From assembly GCA_964600665.1 (NCBI GenBank), contig CAZRKC010000012.1, forward strand, positions 1-63,233: a stretch of 63,233 nt of DNA, in the 5' to 3' direction. The stretch comes from CAZRKC01 sp964600665 (GTDB taxonomy: Bacteria; Bacillota; SLNR01). How positions within the stretch are numbered: the first letter of the stretch is position 1; each line of letters opens with the position of its first letter. Shown here one piece after another: positions 27,677 through 37,094 of this stretch. The notes beneath the pieces were generated by a model. The model had not been told where the DNA came from, did no database searches, and worked only from the letters and a program-made list of their open reading frames with translations. Both the position numbers and the translations under genes were made by a program.

Positions 27677-28597
27677 ATGAGTCCGAAGGATGCGTTGACA
27701 GCGCCACTTCTCATCTTGATGGCTGCCGTCCTGTGGGGGACAGCGGGTACTGCCCAGGCATTTGCACCTGTGGGCGCGACCCCGTTAGCGGTGGGGTTGG
27801 TGAGATTGTCAGTCGGCGGCATTTCCATGCTGGCCGTGGCCATGCTGACGCGTTCATTTACACCCAGTGTAGCCTGGGATCCATGGGCAGTGTTGCGTTC
27901 AGTCTTTTCCCTGGCGGCTTTTCAACCGCTGTTTTTCATCGGCCTATCCCGAACCGGAGTGGCGGTGGGAACGGTAGTGGCCATCGGCAGCGCACCCATT
28001 TTTGCCGGCTTGCTGGGATGGGCAGTCCGTCACGAGCGGCCCGGGGGTGCGTGGCTTACCGCCACTGTGCTGGCCATTATCGGTTGTGCACTGCTCTTGC
28101 TGAATCCGCAGGATGTGACCGTGGATCCACTGGGTGTGGTCAGCGCCCTGGGGGCTGGGTTTGCCTATGCTGCATACACCGTGTTCAGCAAGGCACTGTT
28201 GCTTCGTCACAAACCTTATGCGGTGGTGGCCGTAGTTTTCTGTCTTAGTGCCATGTTCCTCATCCCTCTGGCAGCCGGGAGTGATTTTACCTGGATCATG
28301 ACCCGGCAAGGGGTAGCGGTATCGCTGCATCTGGGTCTGGTCACAGCATCATTGGCATATATGCTGTTTTCCCGGGGACTGGTCTACACCCCGTCGGCCA
28401 CAGCTGTGACACTGACGTTGGCGGAACCACTAACCGCCGGCATGTTGGGAGTGCTGGTGTTGAAAGAGCGAATCACGTGGCTGACGGCGTTGGGGATTTT
28501 TCTGTTGGTGGTGGGGCTGTTGGTTCTCCTGAGATCCGCTTGCCGGGAAGCGGCACGGATTCAGCGGGTTGAAATTGATATAAATACAGAAGTGTAA
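27677..28597 (+). CDS. EamA family (DMT superfamily) transporter
   Basis: A 306-residue membrane protein with ten predicted helices arranged as two five-helix EamA repeats (AAVLWGTAGTAQAFAP near the start; GAGFAYAAYTVFSKAL at about 156-171 in the second). Family members export amino acids and other metabolites. The SD GGGGG is six bases before the ATG. It follows the MqsA-Panacea gene by 32 bases and may share its transcript. Confidence 0.88.
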   Translation: MSPKDALTAPLLILMAAVLWGTAGTAQAFAPVGATPLAVGLVRLSVGGISMLAVAMLTRSFTPSVAWDPWAVLRSVFSLAAFQPLFFIGLSRTGVAVGTVVAIGSAPIFAGLLGWAVRHERPGGAWLTATVLAIIGCALLLLNPQDVTVDPLGVVSALGAGFAYAAYTVFSKALLLRHKPYAVVAVVFCLSAMFLIPLAAGSDFTWIMTRQGVAVSLHLGLVTASLAYMLFSRGLVYTPSATAVTLTLAEPLTAGMLGVLVLKERITWLTALGIFLLVVGLLVLLRSACREAARIQRVEIDINTEV

Positions 28598-28711
28598 TAG
28601 AAACAGACGATGATTGGCAGGAGGTTGCCGTTTCCTGCCGAATCACTAAAGAGCACCCGCAGTCTGCGGGATCGACTTGCCCCCAAGGGCAGGAGGAGAG
28701 GAGATTGTATC

Positions 28712-29680
28712 ATGAGAAAGACTGCATGGATCGCTTTGATCGTAATCGTGGCCCTGGTCGCAATGGCCGGTTGCACACCCAAACCCCCGGAGGAAATTAC
28801 CGTGAAAGTGGTGGTTCCGGATGGGATCACCGCACTGGGAATGGCGAAAATGCTCAAGGAAAAACCGGAGATTGCCAGTTATGTCACAGTTGAATATGAG
28901 ATTGCCCGCACCACCGATGTTTTATCGTCCAAGATCATCAACCAGGAAGCCGATATTGCGGTGGTCCCGTCCACCCTGGCCGCTGTTGCATATAACCGGG
29001 ATCTTCCCTACCGCCTGGCTGGGACTATGGGCTGGGGTTCGTTCTACATCCTCACCACGCAAAACATCAGCACCTGGGCTGATCTGAAAGGAAAGACCAT
29101 TGCCAATACCGGCCGTGGACAGACCCCTGATATTGTGCTGCAGTATTTACTGGAAGCCAATGGAGTCGACCCGGAAACGGATCTGGAACTGACTTATGTC
29201 AACGCTGCCACGGAACTGGCGCCTGCATTCATTGCCGGATCCATCAATCTGGCCATGATGCCGGAACCCATGCTGACAACGGTCATGGGTCGGGTGCAGA
29301 CTGCGAAAATTATCCTGGATGTCAACGAAGAATGGAAGAAAGTAACCGACAGTGAACTGGGTTACCCCCAGTCCAGTTTGATTATCAAAAAGGATCTCCT
29401 GGACAACCACAAGGCTTTTGCCGACGAATTTATGACCCTCTTTGCCGCTGCCATCGAGTGGGCCAAGACCAATCCGGTTGAACTGGCCAGTTACGCCAGT
29501 GAGCTGGAGATCGCGGTTCCCGCCCCGGCGATCGCCCAGGCCATGTCCCGGGCTAATCAAGGATTTTTGAAAGCCAAAGACACCAAAGCCGAGTACAATG
29601 CGTTCTTTGACGCTCTGTTTGGATTTGATCCCGCCGTACTAGGAGGAAAATTGCCGGATGAAGGGATTTTCGCTCAGTAG
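28712..29680 (+). CDS. NMT1/SsuA-like ABC transporter substrate-binding lipoprotein
   Basis: A 322-residue extracytoplasmic solute-binding protein of the nitrate/sulfonate/thiamine-precursor type. The lipobox AMAGC gives lipidated Cys21. The fold motifs DLKGKTIANTGRGQTPD (about residues 127-143) and MPEPMLTTV are typical. ATG 28712 is chosen because GGAGGAGAGG lies within 11 bases upstream. It overlaps the permease gene by 23 bases. The substrate cannot be told from sequence: sulfonate, taurine, nitrate-like or a pyrimidine. Confidence 0.9.
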   Translation: MRKTAWIALIVIVALVAMAGCTPKPPEEITVKVVVPDGITALGMAKMLKEKPEIASYVTVEYEIARTTDVLSSKIINQEADIAVVPSTLAAVAYNRDLPYRLAGTMGWGSFYILTTQNISTWADLKGKTIANTGRGQTPDIVLQYLLEANGVDPETDLELTYVNAATELAPAFIAGSINLAMMPEPMLTTVMGRVQTAKIILDVNEEWKKVTDSELGYPQSSLIIKKDLLDNHKAFADEFMTLFAAAIEWAKTNPVELASYASELEIAVPAPAIAQAMSRANQGFLKAKDTKAEYNAFFDALFGFDPAVLGGKLPDEGIFAQ

Positions 29681-30410
29681 ACGACACTATGTATACCTGG
29701 CTGTGGGCGGTCTGGTCCTATTTTGGGCACTGGCCGCCCGGTTAGTCGGGAACTCCATCATTGTCCCGTCACCCGGGGAGACACTGCGAAATATGGTGCA
29801 GATCATGACCGGCCGTCAATTCGGCGCCCATGTATCCAATACCCTGATTCGGAGTTTCTTCAGTTTTACCATTTCTTTAGCATTGGCGGTGACATTAGGG
29901 GTTGCATCCGGACTCTACCCCATGGTCAGCTACATCATGGTGCCGTTGCTGTCGCTGATGCGGTCGGTACCCACCATGGCCATCATTATTCTGGCACTGA
30001 TCTGGTTTTCCAGCAACAATGCCCCCATCCTGATCGGATTCATTGTGGTTTTTCCCATCCTGTATGAAAGTGTGTATCGGGGTATGATGAACGTGGACGA
30101 CCGGTTGGTGCAGATGGCAAAGATTTACGGGGTGGGACAAGGGGACATGATTGCGGACATTTATTTCCCCACCATCACCATGTATTTGGGTTCGGTGATT
30201 GGTTCAGCGCTGGGCTTGACCATCAAATCTGTTATTGCCGGGGAAGTCCTGGGGCAACCGCGATTCTCCATCGGTGCTAGTTTGCAGTTGGAGAAACTGT
30301 TTCTCAATACCTCCGGGGTTTTTGCCTGGATCGTCATTATCGTGATATTGTCAGCCGTCCTGGAATTTGTGGTCCGTCTGGGATTCACCCGGTCGGAGAA
30401 ATGGAAGTGA
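29658..30410 (+). CDS. ABC transporter permease (SsuC/TauC-like)
   Basis: A 250-residue inner-membrane permease with six predicted helices and the cytoplasmic EAA-like loop (around AKIYGVGQGDMIADIYFP, about residues 153-170) that contacts the ATPase. It starts inside the binding-protein gene, with AGGAGG 11 bases upstream, and its stop overlaps the ATPase start. One transport operon. Confidence 0.92.
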   Translation: MKGFSLSRRHYVYLAVGGLVLFWALAARLVGNSIIVPSPGETLRNMVQIMTGRQFGAHVSNTLIRSFFSFTISLALAVTLGVASGLYPMVSYIMVPLLSLMRSVPTMAIIILALIWFSSNNAPILIGFIVVFPILYESVYRGMMNVDDRLVQMAKIYGVGQGDMIADIYFPTITMYLGSVIGSALGLTIKSVIAGEVLGQPRFSIGASLQLEKLFLNTSGVFAWIVIIVILSAVLEFVVRLGFTRSEKWK

Positions 30411-31147
30411 CCCCTGTGGAATGCTACATTGATAATATCCACAAGCAGTTTGAAGATCTGGAAGTGCTCAAAGGGCTAAGCATCCACTTTGAGGAAAACA
30501 AAGTCACCTGCATCCTGGGGCCTTCGGGATGCGGGAAAAGTACGTTGCTGAACATTATCATTTCCCTGGTTTCGCCGGATCAAGGCACGGTTTCAGGTTT
30601 TGCCGGTAAAACAATCAGTTCGATTTTTCAGGAGGACCGGCTGATTGAATGGCGTACAGTGGAGGAAAACCTGGATTTTGTGTTGCGCAAACAGCTGAAT
30701 CCGGGAGAGCGCCGGAAAGTCATCGATCATTATCTCAAAGCAGTTGGTCTGGAGGCATTCCGGGCCTATTATCCCCGGAAACTCAGCGGTGGCATGCGCC
30801 AGCGGGTCAGTATTGTCCGGGCGTTTGCATTTCCGTCGGAAATCATGATCATGGACGAGCCGTTCAAGTCCCTGGATGTGAACACCAAGATCAACTTGAT
30901 GAAGACATTCTGCCAACTGCGGCAGGATGACAGCCGCACCATCATTTATGTTACCCATGATGTGGATGAGGCAGTGACCTTGGGTGATCAAATCGTGATT
31001 CTAACAGACAAACCGGCCACGGTTCGCCGGGTGATCACCAATCCCGTGGCAGGAACCTGTCGCTGGGACCGGACTGAAGAAACGGAAGCCCTGAAACAAG
31101 ATATCATCCGGGAATTCATGGATGCAACGAATACACAAGAAAACTGA
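30401..31147 (+). CDS. ABC transporter ATP-binding protein (SsuB/TauB-like)
   Basis: A 248-residue ATPase that powers the importer. Walker A GPSGCGKST (about 43-51), signature LSGGMRQR, Walker B IMIMDEP and the switch His in VTHDVDEA are all intact. Start ATG 30401 lies ten bases inside the permease gene; a GTG at 30407 with CGGAG eight bases upstream is at least as likely and gives a protein two residues shorter. Cytoplasmic, membrane-associated. Confidence 0.92.
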   Translation: MEVTPVECYIDNIHKQFEDLEVLKGLSIHFEENKVTCILGPSGCGKSTLLNIIISLVSPDQGTVSGFAGKTISSIFQEDRLIEWRTVEENLDFVLRKQLNPGERRKVIDHYLKAVGLEAFRAYYPRKLSGGMRQRVSIVRAFAFPSEIMIMDEPFKSLDVNTKINLMKTFCQLRQDDSRTIIYVTHDVDEAVTLGDQIVILTDKPATVRRVITNPVAGTCRWDRTEETEALKQDIIREFMDATNTQEN

Positions 31148-31167
31148 TTAAAAGGAGACGATTCATC

Positions 31168-31728
31168 TTGTTGAAAAAGATACTGGTTGGTTTGCTGGTT
31201 GTCCTGGTGGTGTTGTTTGCCGGGACTATGCTCATGTTTCGCTGGTTCATGACAGGAAATGACCAGCCGAAAGGCTCGCAGCCGGTGGTGCTTGAGCAAA
31301 GCGATGCTGCCGCCCCTCAGGCTCTGGTGGTTTTTCAACCATCCCGCACTGACATTACAGAGACAGCCGCCATGGGGATTGCCCGGGGTTTGCACAACGC
31401 TGGTTTCCGGGTCGTGGTGGATCATCCTGGAGAACACATTGCCGGTGACATGAGTGCGTATACAGTGGCTGTATTTGGCACACCAGCCTATGTGGGGACC
31501 CCTTCTGGAGTCATTTTGTCCGTGCTGACCCGAATCGAATCTGCCGATCAAACCCGGATTGCGTTATTCTCCACCGGCAGTGTCATGGAAACATGGGTGG
31601 AAATGGACACAATGAAGTCATCATTGGCGCCTTGGACCGCAATGGCCACGCAAAAGTTTTCGGCGAATCAGAAAGGGCAGATCCCCGACCTGGCAGAGGC
31701 ATTCGGGGCCGCATTAGCCAAGCCTTGA
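31168..31728 (+). CDS. Membrane-anchored flavodoxin-like protein
   Basis: 186 residues: an N-terminal transmembrane anchor (about 5-28), a short linker, then a flavodoxin-like domain (50-186) with FGTPAYVGTPSG (about 107-118) in the position of the second FMN loop. The classical first phosphate loop (SxTGNT) is replaced by VVFQPSRTDIT, so FMN binding is doubtful. TTG start with AAAGGAG about nine bases upstream. Follows the ABC importer ATPase by 20 bases, and its stop overlaps the next gene. Role unknown. Confidence 0.7.
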   Translation: MLKKILVGLLVVLVVLFAGTMLMFRWFMTGNDQPKGSQPVVLEQSDAAAPQALVVFQPSRTDITETAAMGIARGLHNAGFRVVVDHPGEHIAGDMSAYTVAVFGTPAYVGTPSGVILSVLTRIESADQTRIALFSTGSVMETWVEMDTMKSSLAPWTAMATQKFSANQKGQIPDLAEAFGAALAKP

Positions 31729-32273
31729 AATCCCGGACGTTGTCGCCGGTATGGATCCCCCACAGTCTGACAGCGCTGCGCGTGCTTTTGGCAGTCGTTT
31801 TTATGTGGATGGTATGGGGCGACACCAAACCTGGATGGGGTCCTGTATTCGTATCATTGGGCGTCTTTTTGACAGACTTCTGGGATGGCCGCATCGCCCG
31901 TTATCTGAATGTTGCATCCCCCGCAGGTGCCTGGTTGGATGTGACGGGGGATTTTGTCTATATATTTGCCGGACTTCTGGCCTTGTGGTCCAACGGGTGG
32001 GTGGCAGTGTGGTTTCTGGGTATTGTGGCTATGAAATTCGCAGAATTCATCATCACATCCCGATGGCACACACAAAGGACCAGGCAGCCGGTGATGGACC
32101 CGGCGGGTCGCTTCACCGCCGGTCTGATGTACCTGATGCCCGTTATGGTCTATCTCACCGTCGGAATCATGGGCGTGAACCCTGGTTTACTGATCCAGGG
32201 GCAAGGAATATTGGCGATTATGATTATCCTGGCCAGCGGTCTTCGCTACCGGGAACTGTTTTGCAGGAGGTGA
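31725..32273 (+). CDS. CDP-alcohol phosphatidyltransferase
   Basis: An integral membrane enzyme of about 182 residues and five to six helices. It carries the full CDP-alcohol phosphatidyltransferase signature D-x2-D-G-x2-A-R-x8-G-x3-D-x3-D across DFWDGRIARYLNV and GAWLDVTGD. The usual products are phosphatidylglycerol-phosphate, cardiolipin or similar. TTG 31725 overlaps the stop of the flavodoxin-like gene (TTGA), which suggests coupling; start codons further upstream would run through that gene. Four bases separate it from the YbaK-like gene. The exact alcohol is not known. Confidence 0.82.
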   Translation: MKSRTLSPVWIPHSLTALRVLLAVVFMWMVWGDTKPGWGPVFVSLGVFLTDFWDGRIARYLNVASPAGAWLDVTGDFVYIFAGLLALWSNGWVAVWFLGIVAMKFAEFIITSRWHTQRTRQPVMDPAGRFTAGLMYLMPVMVYLTVGIMGVNPGLLIQGQGILAIMIILASGLRYRELFCRR

Positions 32274-32277
32274 TATC

Positions 32278-32736
32278 ATGGGTATCTTAGAAGCGCGGAC
32301 CCATCTGGAGTCGCTAAATCTGGATATTGAAATCATGGAGTTTGATCAATCCAGTGCAACCGTAGATCTGGCCGCCCAAGCGCTGGGTGTGGATCCGGAC
32401 CGGATCGCCAAAACCATGGCGTTCATGTTGAAGGACCGGCCGATTCTGATCATCACATCCGGGAAAGCCCGGATCGATAACCGGAAATTTAAAGACCAAT
32501 TCTCCCAGAAAGCCCGGATGGTTCCACCGGATGAACTGGTCACCATCACGGGTCATCCCATGGGTGGTGTGTGCCCTTTCGGGCTGGTGGCCCCTCTGGA
32601 TATTTATCTGGATGAATCCTTGCGGCAATATGACACGGTCTACCCTGCCTGCGGGACGGTGAATTCAGCCGTGCGTATCCGGGTCGCTGACCTGGCACAG
32701 GTGACAGATGGAATCTGGATCCATATTACCGGGTAA
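32278..32736 (+). CDS. YbaK/EbsC (aminoacyl-tRNA deacylase-like) protein
   Basis: A 152-residue protein of the YbaK/ProX editing family, which hydrolyses mischarged tRNA in trans. The KTMAFM strand (about 40-45), a Lys in TSGKARIDNRKF and GHPMGGVCPFGL (about 94-105) are diagnostic. AGGAGG is six bases before the ATG. Last intact gene of a plus-strand cluster. Confidence 0.92.
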   Translation: MGILEARTHLESLNLDIEIMEFDQSSATVDLAAQALGVDPDRIAKTMAFMLKDRPILIITSGKARIDNRKFKDQFSQKARMVPPDELVTITGHPMGGVCPFGLVAPLDIYLDESLRQYDTVYPACGTVNSAVRIRVADLAQVTDGIWIHITG

Positions 32737-32814
32737 TCAGAATCGTGATAGATTTGCAGATCCGGAAATCTTCGTGAAATGGACAGCTGCATCCCTGCTA
32801 TCCCCATGAACCTA

Positions 32815-33114
32815 TGGGAAAACGGCATGTTGCGCAGCATGGGCATGACGCGAGGGCAGGTGGTGATGGTTCGAACAAGGGCGGGACTTTTGGGATGATC
32901 GGTGGTGTGCTGGGTCTGGTTTTCGGGATTGCCTTGACCCGGATCTTTATCACTGCCATGGGAGCGATGTCCGGTTATGTCCTGAATTTTGTGTTTTCCA
33001 TGCGGGTTGTCTGGCTTAGCATCGTGGTCGCGCTGGTCATCTCCCAGATCGCGGTATTGATGCCGGCGGAAACGCAGCCTGGGCGCCGTGCTGCGTGCCA
33101 CCCAGCATGAATAG
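32815..33114 (+). pseudogene. FtsX-type ABC permease C-terminal remnant
   Basis: Three successive frames reconstruct the end of a MacB/FtsX-like permease: LRSMGMTRGQVV in one frame, then GGVLGLVFGIALTRIF to a last helix in a second, then a basic tail ending in TAG 33112-33114 in a third. At least two frameshifts (near 32898 and 33070) and no 5' part remain. Not functional. No partner ATPase beside it. Confidence 0.8.
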
Positions 33115-33163
33115 ACCCCATCCGGATTGACTCAGCCGGAATCCAGAACCGGATAAAAATGAT

Positions 33164-33191
33164 ATCCCCTGACGGACGGTCAGGGGATTTT
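33164..33191. terminator. Bidirectional terminator
   Basis: Perfect 10-bp stem (33164-33173 with 33179-33188) with five-base loop, flanked by A and T runs, between the FtsX remnant and the GLUG lipoprotein gene. Confidence 0.88.
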
Positions 33192-33229
33192 GCTGTCTGC
33201 CAGCTTTATCGATGCACCAGAATGGTCGT

Positions 33230-34696
33230 TTAGCGGAGACCGGGATAGGCAGTGCCATTGGCTGGCATTGTCCAGACCGTGGTGAAATCCCAGCCGACAA
33301 ATGTCGCCTGCTTTTTCATGTCAACGGTGGTTTTGGGCATTCCTCGGCCGTCATTATCGGATCTACCTGCCACCTGCTTATCATAAAAGGAGTATTCTGT
33401 GAACCCGGGTTGTCTTTGATACCCCACAAGCCCGCCCCGGTATTTGGTTTCGGTGGTTTTGCCTGCGGCGAAGGAGTTGCTGATCCGCCCCAGATTAGTG
33501 GCCACCAGTCCGCCGTTAAAACCGTAACTCAGTTCACCGGGGGCTTCCAAAGTGATGTTTGTGAGAGAATAGCAGTCACGGATCACGCCGCCTTCCATAT
33601 TCACCCCCACCAGTCCGCCCACCCAGCCACGGTTATAGTCACTGAGGAGATCATCGGCCAGGGATGGATAATGACCGTTGATGGCATCCCGTCGTTCAAT
33701 GTGCAAAAGGAAATTCCCGCTGGTGAAGGATTTTTCGATCAGGCCGAGATTACGGCCCACCAAACCACCGGATCGGACATTGACTGCGTTATAAATACCG
33801 GTGGTAAAGTCCTCCACAGAACAGCCGGAGATGGTCCCGTAATTGCGATTGGCTAGATTACCCACAGAACAGCTGACCAGTTTCACGGATTCATAGTGGC
33901 GGTTGCGGCCTTTGATCCGTAAATTGCGGACACTGGCGCCGGCAGTAATATCGCCGAAGAGACCGTTGCCGCTGGTGCTTCTGAAACCCACCACATGGCT
34001 GGCCCCGTCCAGATGTCCGTAAAATGGCTCGGTAATGGATCCTTTTCCAGACAAGTCGAGATCATTCCCCAACTTAAACCAAGTGTCCGTGGTATTGCTT
34101 TGGAGCAGCATAAACTGATCAGGAGTGGTGATGATGAATGGATCAGTCGCAGTACCAGTACCACCGGAAAACGGATGCTGGGATGTGCTTCCTCCCGGCA
34201 CCACAGGATAGAAACCGGCAATGGGGCGCAAGGGCTTAAACACCAGGGCCGTGATTTGCACGGGATCGCTGATGGCAGTTCCAGTGGCGCTGCCGGTGGC
34301 CGTGACGGATACATTCACAAAACGTCCGGTCAAGGTCGAGTTGGTGGCAAGTTCAGCAGTCGTTGCCCCGGCAATGGGGGAGTAAGTGCCATGGATGGAA
34401 TCGCTCATGTACCACTGCCATTGCAGGGTCGGATCCGTCGACGGTGGTTCGCTGTAGATGATATTGCCGGCCTTGAGGGTGCTGCCTGCGATGGCCGATC
34501 CGCGGGTTTCATCGATGAACAAGATTCGCGCGACGATGGGCGTCGGTGTCGGGGGTAATGTAGTCGTGATGATAGGCGTCGGTTGTACCTCAGGGGTTGG
34601 TGTCGGTGTGGGCTGGGGGGGCGGGTTGGATGATGTACATCCAGCCACCAGGACCATGATCAAAAGCAGTAGGGCTGCCCGTTGTGATAAAGCCAT
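33230..34696 (-). CDS. GLUG-motif surface lipoprotein
   Basis: 488 residues. Signal peptide with lipobox LVAGC close to residue 20, then a Pro/Thr-rich spacer, an Ig-like domain (about 55-150), and a C-terminal region of short repeats of the GLUG type (GGLVGRNLG, GGLVGVNMEG, GGLVATNLGR, GGLVGYQR). GLUG proteins are mostly adhesins or surface structures in other bacteria. ATG 34696 has GGAGGT eight bases upstream. Divergent from the IPDTG surface protein gene over about 490 bases. Confidence 0.85.
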   Translation of the reverse strand: MALSQRAALLLLIMVLVAGCTSSNPPPQPTPTPTPEVQPTPIITTTLPPTPTPIVARILFIDETRGSAIAGSTLKAGNIIYSEPPSTDPTLQWQWYMSDSIHGTYSPIAGATTAELATNSTLTGRFVNVSVTATGSATGTAISDPVQITALVFKPLRPIAGFYPVVPGGSTSQHPFSGGTGTATDPFIITTPDQFMLLQSNTTDTWFKLGNDLDLSGKGSITEPFYGHLDGASHVVGFRSTSGNGLFGDITAGASVRNLRIKGRNRHYESVKLVSCSVGNLANRNYGTISGCSVEDFTTGIYNAVNVRSGGLVGRNLGLIEKSFTSGNFLLHIERRDAINGHYPSLADDLLSDYNRGWVGGLVGVNMEGGVIRDCYSLTNITLEAPGELSYGFNGGLVATNLGRISNSFAAGKTTETKYRGGLVGYQRQPGFTEYSFYDKQVAGRSDNDGRGMPKTTVDMKKQATFVGWDFTTVWTMPANGTAYPGLR

Positions 34697-35183
34697 CAGC
34701 ATCTACCTCCATCGATTAAGAAAATGAAAACATGCCTCTTGAGGAGCATCTTACCACCGGTTTTGGAAATGGCAATATAATTCCATTTTTCGTTGAAAGG
34801 CATGACAGCACTGACAATTCAGTGCTTATAATGGAAGGTATCATTGAAAGGTAAGATAGCCAGATCAAGCCATCAAAGCCGGGACAATGATAGGCGTGCA
34901 TGATCGGCCGGTTCATCGTACGGTGATGGTGGATCAGAACTGGTTGCAAGGTTTGATTCGATACCAGTTGTCGCACAAACGGTGATGATTCGTATGATGT
35001 CAGCACGGGTGGCATTTGGGTGCAGAATGACGGAAAAATGGTCAGATTCACCCCGTGAGCAAGCGTAAAGCAGGTAAAAAACCAAATGCTACGAATACCT
35101 AAACGATGAAAGATAGGCTCCAAGGACGTCGGCAGATGGACATCGTCTTCCAGAAGGATCAATACCATATGAGGGGGTTTGTT
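34697..35183. other. Divergent promoter region between two surface protein genes
   Basis: About 490 bases. It holds a palindrome with an adjacent TATAAT at 34807-34832. A 33-codon frame begins at ATG 34888 but has no SD and no family match. The rest shows no convincing gene; the upstream gene of the pair starts at 35184. Confidence 0.5.
34807..34832 (+). promoter_or_regulatory. Palindrome abutting a -10 box
   Basis: Perfect 8-bp inverted repeat AGCACTGA/TCAGTGCT (34807-34814 and 34819-34826, loop CAAT) with TATAAT directly after it (34827-34832). No clean -35 at 17 bases. This looks like an operator or a regulator-dependent promoter for the plus-strand surface protein gene. Confidence 0.45.
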
Positions 35184-36578
35184 ATGCATCGTTTAAAACT
35201 ACTGGCAATGGTCACGCTACTCATGGTTTTGGGCATGTGGATGTTCATATCCTCGGTCGCCGGGGCTGAAGCGCAACTGGTGCATCAGTTTGATTTCAAC
35301 GGCGATTTGACGGATTCTGCGGGCACGGGTACGAACTTAACTGTTCATGGCAATACCGCGACCCATGGATTCAATGACGGCGAATGGTGGTGGACAGGGA
35401 ATCAGCACCCCGGTGGTGGTCTGATTCTGGAGACTGCTCATCTTACGGATCCCACCAGTTACTCACTGGGTTTTCGTGTCCGGTATAACGAGGTTGGCCC
35501 TGGTTGGCGAAAAATCATTTCTTTTCGGGGCCCGGGCAGTGATAATGGTTTGTATTTCTACGGCAGTTATCTGCAATTCTATCCATTTGGATCCAACACG
35601 GCCATTACCTATGCACCGGACACATTCTATGATTTTGTGTTCACCCGGGGCGCGGACAATACCATGCGGGTCTATATCGTTGAGGCGAACGGTACGGTGA
35701 CAAAGGTTTATGAAGTTGCTGATTCCAGTAACGAAACGGTACCCATCCTCTCAGATGGGAAATATGGATTCATGTTCTTTTTGGATGATAGCACGACCAG
35801 CAGTGAGTGGACCACTGGTGGTGCGGTGCGCAGCATTCGCCTTTGGAATGGTGTGATCAGTGAAAGTGATGTGGGTAACGCCATGTCCGATGTCTCGACG
35901 GATGCGGCCACCAATGTGTCTCATAATCAGGCAACTTTAAATGGACAAGTCAATCCCTATGGTGTGGAGACAACCATTACGTTTGAGTATGGTCTCACCT
36001 CCGCCTATGGCAGTGAAATCCAGGCAACGCAAAGTCCGATTCTGACCAGTACCGCGGTGAGTGCAGATGTTACCGGGTTGCTGCCAGCCACCACGTACCA
36101 TTACCGTGTTAAGGCAGTCAATGGGGTCGGAACTTTCTACGGGGCAGACATGACGTTCACCACCTCGGCTGCACCTCTTGTGCCCATTGCAGTCGAATCG
36201 GTGACCTTGATGCCAGAGGTGATGACATTAACTGTGGGTGGAAGTTCAAAATTGGTTGCAGCGATTTTTGACCCTGCCAACAGTACGGATCAAGGGTTGA
36301 TCTGGCATTCATCCAATGAGTCTGTGGCCGAAATCGTTGACGGGAATCCGGCTACGGTTGTTCCTGTATCAGCAGGGACGGCTGTGATCATGGTGACGAC
36401 AGTGGATGGCGGATTTATGGCCGAGTGCCAGGTGACAGTCCTGGCTGCTGCGGATAACCCGGACGATGATGACGATGAGACGATTCCCGACACGGGGAGT
36501 GCAACGGATCTGACCGCCCTGTGGCTCCTCATGGGCAGTGGTCTGATCATGAAAAAAGCGAAAATCAGACGGTCGTGA
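35184..36578 (+). CDS. Cell-wall-anchored surface protein (LamG-, Fn3-, Ig-like) with IPDTG sorting signal
   Basis: 464 residues. Signal peptide (about 1-30), a concanavalin-like/LamG domain (about 35-235), a fibronectin-III-like domain (about 245-325), a Big_2-type Ig-like domain (about 330-418), an Asp-rich linker and a C-terminal IPDTG (434-438), short hydrophobic stretch and basic tail, the layout of sortase substrates. ATG 35184 has a GAGGGGG SD eight bases upstream. It should be displayed on peptidoglycan. No sortase gene is in the window, so the enzyme must be elsewhere. Confidence 0.85.
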   Translation: MHRLKLLAMVTLLMVLGMWMFISSVAGAEAQLVHQFDFNGDLTDSAGTGTNLTVHGNTATHGFNDGEWWWTGNQHPGGGLILETAHLTDPTSYSLGFRVRYNEVGPGWRKIISFRGPGSDNGLYFYGSYLQFYPFGSNTAITYAPDTFYDFVFTRGADNTMRVYIVEANGTVTKVYEVADSSNETVPILSDGKYGFMFFLDDSTTSSEWTTGGAVRSIRLWNGVISESDVGNAMSDVSTDAATNVSHNQATLNGQVNPYGVETTITFEYGLTSAYGSEIQATQSPILTSTAVSADVTGLLPATTYHYRVKAVNGVGTFYGADMTFTTSAAPLVPIAVESVTLMPEVMTLTVGGSSKLVAAIFDPANSTDQGLIWHSSNESVAEIVDGNPATVVPVSAGTAVIMVTTVDGGFMAECQVTVLAAADNPDDDDDETIPDTGSATDLTALWLLMGSGLIMKKAKIRRS

Positions 36579-37094
36579 GCATCACGAATTGTTGCTGATT
36601 TTAGAGTGGTTCGTCCGGTCCTTACACATTTACTGAAGCCATCGTCATTGAAAGTGATGCATTTGTCACAGACTAAGCGCATAATCGTCAGTCATTAGGT
36701 ATCTTTGCCGCGATGACTGACGATTTTTATGTTTTTCGGGATAATTCATCAACGCCCATCTGAACGTCGAAAATGGATCTGGCTATTCGATGCAAAGAAT
36801 CCCATCGATTTTCATCGCCAACGGTTTGAGACAACCAACCGCTGTATGCTGTCTGCCATCACCCATTGCATTCAAGGAATGGAAACCATATGTGACGGAT
36901 CATCTAAATGCAATCGATTTTTAGCATACTGGTAATTTACCCCATTATAGGTGATTACTCAACAACTCTGCAGGAGGTTCAGGCGAAGATACGGGGAATA
37001 TACCATCGTGACGGGGTTTATGGGCGCAACCATGCACCGCAGCAAATGGCATCTACCGGTCAAAGGATCATATTTTGCAGATGGAGGGTTGATT
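36579..37094. other. Intergenic region with terminator
   Basis: About 515 bases. After the terminator at 36683-36725 I see no convincing gene; reading frames in 36729-36945 lack a start with SD and match nothing I know. Confidence 0.5.
36683..36728 (+). terminator. Rho-independent terminator of the IPDTG surface protein
   Basis: Perfect 13-bp arms (36683-36695 with 36713-36725), 17-base loop, followed by T residues. Confidence 0.85.

Noticed and set aside
34888..34989. 33-codon frame in the divergent surface-protein region
   Set aside because: No SD, no homologue known to me, and the frame is closed upstream; better read as non-coding.
36729..36935. Reading frame between the surface protein and the DUF2087 gene
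   Set aside because: No SD, unlike codon use of the neighbours, and no recognisable domain.
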